Origin: Gymnorhina tibicen
Taxonomy: Eukaryota > Chordata > Aves > Passeriformes > Artamidae
DNA: 64,000 nt
Direction of reading: 5' to 3'
Assembly (NCBI GenBank): GCA_013399875.1
Contig: VXAZ01008014.1
Location: 62,001-126,000 of the forward strand
Below, in pieces: positions 57,885 through 64,000 of this stretch (the stretch's first letter is position 1; every line of letters starts with the position of its first letter). The notes beneath the pieces were generated by a model. It saw only the letters and a program-made list of their open reading frames with translations, did no database searches and was not told the DNA's origin. A program made the translations under genes and the position numbers.

Positions 57885-59296
57885 GTAAGTGCTGCATCTC
57901 GTTTGTTGTGAATCTGAATGTAGATGTGATAGAATCAGCTGAATTGTCAAAAGTTTCTAAAAGACACAAGTGATCTATCTAGTGCACTGCCACAAAATAT
58001 TTGTGGTATTTCTTGAAGTACTGATACATAAACTTGTATTCTTTGCAACTGAATGTTGTGGGAAGAGTCATACTAAGATCTTCAGTTGGATAGTGGTGTT
58101 GAGGCATTATTATTTACATATATGTCTTTAGATGCTTATCAGAACTATTGCTGAATCTTTTTGTGATATTTATCTCATATCCTTTAGCAGTGTAGCTAAT
58201 GGCATGTTTTCTTTCCTTTGGTGGGAATGTTACTTTGTTTTGGAATGTTTTGTTGTTATTCTTTAGATGGAGCTTCACTGTGAATGCTGAACAGTTTGTG
58301 ATTCTTCTTAATAAGACAAGGATATTTTAGTGTCTTCCTGTGTTGGATAGATACAAACATCATTACTAGGAGAAGTACAACTAGGAGAAACAACTTAGTT
58401 TCAAACTGTCAGACTTTCAGTTATGTGGGTTTCCCTGAAAGAGTCTTGTCAGTTTTGCATTTTGTTCTGAGCATTTTCTGAATTTCTTCAGGATCAGATT
58501 CTAGTATGCATGATCACACTGAAAAGTACCTTATTTCTATAAATTTCTGTGGAAGCAGGTACTTCTAGATGGGTATTAAAACCTGGCCCTTAGTTTCTGT
58601 TACATTGTTTGTCTGGAGAAATCCAGAAACTGCTTTTCCTTTGTTATCTTTGAAAAAAGAGATAATATATTTCTTGTCCTTAGCTGCATGTGTGTTGGAT
58701 GTTTGGCAATATTCCTATGGGAAAGGGCTGAACTGTTATGTCATCCATTCTCTTCTGTCATTTGAATGGCTTGATGATGCTTGATTTTATTCTTGTGTCT
58801 TGCCACAGGAATTGGATTTAAATACGTTGCGCTTGGTGATGTGGTGATCCTGATCACCTTTGGGCCCCTGGCTGTCATGTTTGCCCATGCAGTGCAGGTT
58901 GGTTACCTCTCTGTGTCACCCCTGCTCTACGCTGTCCCTCTGGCCCTCAGCACTGAGGCCATCCTGCACAGCAACAACACACGGGATATGGAGTCAGATC
59001 GACAGGCGGGAATTGTCACCTTGGCCATCCTCATTGGCCCCACCTTCTCCTATATTCTCTACACCGTGCTGCTCTTCTTGCCCTACCTGATCTTCTGTGT
59101 GCTGGCCACACGCTATACCATCAGCATGGCATTGCCGCTTCTCACCATCCCAATGGCATTTTCACTGGAAAGACAGTTCCGGAGTCAGAGCTTCAGCAAA
59201 ATTCCTCAGCGGACAGCCAAACTCAATCTCCTGCTGGGGCTTTTCTATGTTTTTGGCATTACATTGGCACCAGCTGGTGCTCTGCCCAAACTGTGA
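57362..59296 (+). CDS. UBIAD1: UbiA prenyltransferase domain-containing protein 1 (menaquinone-4 synthase), two coding exons
   Basis: UBIAD1 is a polytopic membrane enzyme of the Golgi and ER that transfers geranylgeranyl to menadione to make vitamin K2 (MK-4). In mammals it also binds HMG-CoA reductase. Exons 57362-57884 and 58809-59296 join at a split Gly codon (GGAG|GTAAGT ... CCACAG|GA) to give 336 codons before TGA (human 338 from memory). The first Asp-rich motif is NTYYD at residues 100-104, followed by [11 protein letters not shown]. The second is NNTRDMESD at 230-238. Asn100 matches human Asn102, a Schnyder corneal dystrophy hotspot. Several hydrophobic helices follow. The N-terminal 40 residues are divergent, Ser/Gly-rich and presumably cytosolic. 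I chose the ATG at 57362 because a TAG lies in frame at 57329-57331 and [13 protein letters not shown] aligns with the human start. Confidence 0.96.
58809..59296 (+). CDS. UBIAD1: UBIAD1 coding exon 2 (residues 175-336 and stop)
   Basis: The acceptor is TTGCCACAG. It begins [19 protein letters not shown], contains the second Asp-rich motif, and ends APAGALPKL. It is nearly identical to the human C-terminal half. Confidence 0.97.
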
Positions 59297-60915
59297 AAAG
59301 AGCTGTAGAGTCAGGCCTCATAATTCACTATTCATGCCAATTAACAGTGGATGTTATGAGTAAATGACCCATTATGGACAGTGAGAAGAATAGAAAGACC
59401 ACCTTGCACTGTTGATAGTCAATGTTATGATTTCTGGTCTTGGACAGCTTATAGAACAGACTTCAAAAAAGTGGTTTGTCAGTTCTTCAGAAAGGGTGAA
59501 CTGTGTGGCTTTGCTTTGAGGAGCAAGGTGACATAAGGTCAAGGAAATGTTTAAAGAACCTCATCCTTCTGCCACCTAATTTTTCACTGTCAGATCAATG
59601 AAAGAGCCTCAAATCACACTCTCCATTCACTTCACAAGCACAATGATTGCTCTTATCACTTCTTTTATTATCGTGGTGAAGGAGTCCAGTGGCTCCCGTA
59701 TGGGAATCAGGAAACACTGCCAAATGTTTAGCATCACAACGTGGATGCCATTACTTCACTCTCTTGTAAGCATAGTTCATCTTAATCTGTTGTATGTTTT
59801 AATTTTTGTTTTGTTTTTCCTAGCCAAACTTTGAGCTTTTAATTTCCAAGCCCCCTGAAATGCACTAGATACTGATTCATGAACTATTGCTTCTCTTTGT
59901 TCCATACAGTCTGGAAACTTCAAAGTTATGAATCTTTGTTGGTTGTGGTGCTAAAATGGAGCACGATTAGCCCACTGCACAAACTTTAAGCCAAAACCAG
60001 TAAATCTGTATTCTGCTACAAAAGCTGAAGCTGTAAATGCAAACCATGCAACTGTAAAGCTCTCAATGGGTAGAAAAACAAATGTTTTCCATTTTTGTAT
60101 TTGCTTAGAATTTACTCTCTGAAATGACAGTTTTTGAGTTAAGGGGGAGCTGACCGAGTGCCAGATTTCTCTGCATAGCTATGGATTAATGGATACATAG
60201 GTGGAAAACAAACGGATTTAAAAAACCATTTTTTTCATTTGTTTTTCTCTGTTATTTTAGAGACCCACAGCATTATAGTGAAATTATATATTATTATTAT
60301 TATTATAAGAAGCCCAGTTCAGCAAAGAAGAAAGATACAGTGTTAGAAAAAACAAACCTGGATTATTGCATTGACGCTGCATAAAAATTAGGACTGGGAA
60401 CAGGAAGAAACCAGTTTTGTTAACAAGATTTTTCCTAATGGAGTCCAGAGTTTGTATCACTGAATCTCAATTAAGTGATCACTGAAGGGAAGTTCCCCAC
60501 ATCTTTTCCCCCCTCTCTACCTTACAGTGTTGCTTTGTTTTCTCCTGCAGATCTTGCCACTTTCTGTTCATGTGGCCCTTTGGAGAACTGATTGTTTCAG
60601 CAGTTATGTAGCTATGTGAAAAACATAACAAACATAATGGGCAAAACATGTGTCTTGCAGTGCAAAGATGGATTTGATCTGTACCATATTACTTAGTGGC
60701 AACTGAATTCTCTTCTGTGTTATTTAGTACCTATACACAGGTTTTGGTGAAAAGCTTGTTTGCAGGAGCTGTGAAAGCTCAGAGGAATTGACACAGGTGT
60801 TGAACTAGAGCTGCTGATGCCAGGTCACAGCCTTGCTTTTGAACAAGTGTGTATGTGAACCACTGTATGAAGGGCTTTTACACACGAGCAATAAACTAGC
60901 AGTAAACTCACATGG
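59297..60915 (+). other. UBIAD1: UBIAD1 3'UTR (inferred), AATAAA at 60890-60895
   Basis: Non-coding sequence after the stop codon. The first good AATAAA is at 60890-60895, giving a 3'UTR of about 1.6 kb. Further AATAAA motifs at 62497-62502 and 63956-63961 could serve longer isoforms. There is no transcript evidence. A (TTA)n run lies near 60289-60305. Confidence 0.45.
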
Positions 60916-63900
60916 TGTTACCCTGCATCTGTCATAGGTAAGTTATGCCCTTGTGGTGTACATCTGAAAGAGCCAAATGTCCCATTAGTGGGTTGTACTG
61001 ACAGCAGTAAAGCTGAATTGATGGTACCAGATTACATGGTACAGCTATTTAGAGACTGGTTTTATGGCTTCATGTTATCCAGTGTTACCCAGCAGTTATA
61101 TCTGAGCTGAAGTTAATGGGAAGGAGTCTTTGCAGGCCTGTTTAATGAGCCACAGTTTCATCTTTTATTTATTAAAATGGGCAAATGATCTCTCTGATCT
61201 GGCTAGGCACAGGACAAGAAGAGATGGATTTCAGCAACTGCTTTCTACAGCAAAGTACCTGTTAGGATTAAAAACACAAGGAGAAAATGCAAAAGTTCAG
61301 CTCAGATGGAGGGGGATATCCAGAAGGTGTTGGAAACTCTTCAATGCAGATATACACAACAGAGTTTCTACTGTTGCTTCTTTGTGTACCTACAGAATGA
61401 AGAAGAGCCTGACTCCAATACGCATTTCACATTTCTGCAAACCAAAAGCTTTTGTAGGGCTAAGGGCTGAGCTGACAAATCTGTTAACCTTGCAGCTGGG
61501 GATATGGGGATCTACTGGCTTAATCCTGCCCTTTGTAGCATCTGTGTGCTTCATTTTATGATAGCCTGGTTTTGAATAGCTTTCCATTTCAAAGAATGGT
61601 TAGTTACCTTTTCTCTACTTCTTTTACAAAAACTAGAGTACTCCAGCTAAATTTCTTAAAGTAACTTGGCTTGTATCTTTGATAACCGTGATTGTAATGA
61701 TGAGAAGATCATTGGTGCCGTAGAATATGTAACTCTTATTGTATCTTGGCTACCCTTTCCTGGGTAGGATGTCTACTTAGGGCTGGAAAGGACCAGTGCT
61801 TTTTGTTACTGAGATGAAACAGCTCATTAGTATAAAAATATGTGTGTGGAACACTTTCCGAGGTAGGGGGGATTCAAAGTATTTTAATTGTAAAACTGAG
61901 ATGAAAGTTTGGTAATTCCTTACTAGCAGATGCTGGTTACTTCCATTTCCCTCTCTTTGAAAAACAGTATCATTCCAGGTTCTTAAGGATATTAGTAATA
62001 ACTAATACATTATTCACCATGGTTTTGAGGAAGTCATTTAACTTCTCTGTGTCTCAGAAAACAGCTAATTTTTGCCTACCTCACAGGGATGCTAAGCTGA
62101 CATCATTGTCATAGAGAGCTTTGAAAGTAAAAAGTGCTTTATCTCTGTGTGCTTTCCAAAAAGCTTGTTAGTACTAGAAAACATTTTAGATATGAACTAA
62201 TGTAAAGGGTGACTTAATTAATGTAATTTGGCCAAAATAATCTTCACATATAATCATTGAGTAGTAAGAGAGGTTCATTTATTGATTTGCTTTGTGATGA
62301 AAATGCTGGGTCTCTTCCCCTACCCCACTTTTCCCTGTCCCATGCTACTTTACCTGAATATAAACTTTAGAAACTTCTTTCAGGTCTCTCTTGATGAGCT
62401 GTATTGCAGTGTGATGAGTGTGCACTGGTAGATGAACAGATCTGCAGCCCATCTGTTAATGTGTCCTAAAGCACCTCCTGGTCTTTCTTCTTACCCAATA
62501 AACTGTCTGAATGTTACTCTGTTAATTATGCTATGTTTGATTCTTTTATATTACTCAAGTTGTATTTTTGCACATGGATTAAAACATTGTCACGAAAGAA
62601 AGAGGGTCTTCATCTGCCATGTTTATAGTATAAGTGCCTGAAAAATCATACTTTTTTTGTATATAAAAGTCCTTTTATGAATCACACAGTCCTGTCCTTC
62701 CCTATCAGAAGGCAAACAGTTCTGTAGCAGTGATCATCTACTAATGGCAGACGTAGAATAGTTCTGGTATATTCATCAGTGTGCAGAATTTTCTCTGATG
62801 CAGTTTTTTTGTGCCATGTACTGTTCAGCATTTGTAAGGAGGTTTCAGCTGAACTTTAATATCTTTAATGAAGATGAACTTTTTCATCCTCACCAGTGTG
62901 TTTTGCCAGTTTTCCAGTGCCATGATCACTGCTCCATAGAACTGTGACAGCATAATGCCTCCTCCATATGTGTCATAAATGAGCCTAAAGCATGCTTTGA
63001 AATTTTCCTGCCTTGCCACTGGTGCAGTGTGCTCCACAAACGCATTTGGAGGTAGTTACAAAGGATAAAATGCAGGATAGCATGGCATTGATACATGGGC
63101 TGATCTTCCCAAATAAGGAGGCTGCAATTCCGAGTGTCAGCAGATGGCAGCGTTGCTCTTCCATTGCTGCTGCAGCGCCTTTTCTCTACAGGAACCCGTG
63201 AGCTGTGCTTGCAAGGGTTTTTTTAGTGTTTGATTGTATCTCACTGGGTCTCCTCTGGTGTAAGGGTACTTGAAAGATAAATGGCTGCAGATGAATTTCT
63301 ATTGTGCAGATTATGACTGGACAGATGCTCCTGGCCTAAGCAGGTACTGGCAGAAACAGGCATTTGAAGAAAGCCAGTCAGCTCTTAAATTTTAAAGCCT
63401 TTGCTGATGGCTTAATAAGCTCTTTCTGGTCAGGTGCTGAGGGCTGAGCTTTCAAAAGAGCGTAGGCAAGCTATGCGTGAAGGGCAGTACACTCATGGGA
63501 AAGAATGCAGTGTCTGCACACTCTATGAGATGTACTTCTGTTCAGTCAATTGCTTTTAACACATCTTGAATCCCCAGTGGAAAATATTAATACTCTTACA
63601 GTGTTTTTAGGAGCTTGGACTCTTATTCTCCCCATTACTTGGGTGAGTAGACTGAGTCACTGCTGCTTACTCAAGGTGATGCTCCTTGGAGGAGAGTACT
63701 TGAGAGTTTGCCTTTCCAGTCTGAAACCTTAATAACCAGGCCTTTCCCCTCACACCTTACTTTGTCTGGTGACTGGTAGATTATTTTTATTTGAATCACC
63801 TTCAGTCACTTTATACTTTGAGTTTGAGCCTGCTTAATAACGTTTAAGGAATGAAATGCTGCTCTGGCTTCTTAAGGCTATTTTAAGGTGGAATTAAATA

Positions 63901-64000
63901 TCCAGCTAAGATAAAATCAATGGCTCTCAGCATTACCTAAAAATGTGTAAGTTTCAATAAAGCTCAGCAGGGCTGGCTTATTGCAGCTGTATGTCTAAAG
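60916..64000. other. Flank downstream of UBIAD1, no supported gene
   Basis: AT-rich sequence with scattered short ORFs and no clear repeats. The one frame that reads like protein is on the minus strand at about 62889-63052 (see findings). The gene expected next by mammalian synteny (DISP3) is not recognisable here. Confidence 0.5.

Noticed and set aside
61130..61561. 143-codon plus-strand ORF downstream of UBIAD1
   Set aside because: It starts at TTG, has no family resemblance, and lacks splice or start context; composition is like surrounding non-coding DNA.
1..64000. CRISPR arrays, rRNA or tRNA genes, bacterial operons
   Set aside because: No spaced direct repeats, cloverleaf or rRNA-like sequence was seen. 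All real genes are spliced vertebrate genes.

Overview
The window is vertebrate genomic DNA and almost certainly from a bird. The genes are split by GT-AG introns, the recognisable interspersed repeats are CR1 LINE fragments with the avian-type 3' end, and there is at least one solo endogenous-retrovirus LTR. Gene order and orientation match human 1p36: MTOR on the minus strand, ANGPTL7 nested inside an MTOR intron on the plus strand, and UBIAD1 on the plus strand, head-to-head with MTOR.

MTOR occupies about 55.9 kb down to the left edge. I could place 43 coding exons (exons 2-44 if numbered as in human) plus a probable non-coding exon 1. Every exon has AC/CT flanks on the plus strand (GT-AG on the gene strand), and the split codons add up to exactly 2044 codons. 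These cover the N-terminal HEAT repeats, the middle HEAT region, the whole FAT domain and the first part of the FRB domain. The kinase domain and FATC lie beyond position 1. Against the human protein as I recall it, there are only two length differences, each of 14 residues, and both fall in Ala/Thr-rich tracts.

Intron 28 of MTOR (20134-35666, about 15.5 kb) contains the complete five-exon ANGPTL7 gene (347 codons) on the opposite strand. It has a TATA box upstream and a poly(A) signal downstream. ANGPTL7 encodes a secreted coiled-coil plus fibrinogen-like protein.

From about 55.5 to 57.4 kb lie two CpG-rich promoter regions, MTOR leftward and UBIAD1 rightward, separated by a decayed plus-strand CR1 fragment. 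UBIAD1 (two coding exons, 336 codons) encodes the membrane UbiA prenyltransferase that makes menaquinone-4. The rest, 59.3-64 kb, is UBIAD1 3'UTR and flanking DNA without a convincing further gene.

The genes act in separate pathways: mTOR in growth and nutrient signalling, ANGPTL7 in extracellular matrix and eye or corneal biology, UBIAD1 in vitamin K2 and sterol-linked membrane metabolism. Their association here is positional. I found no CRISPR array, rRNA or tRNA gene, operon, or convincing new multi-gene system. The points worth a second look are repeat insertions very close to MTOR splice sites, a perfect 47-bp tandem duplication, a CpG-rich insertion-like block, leader ORFs, and one unexplained minus-strand ORF near 62.9 kb.
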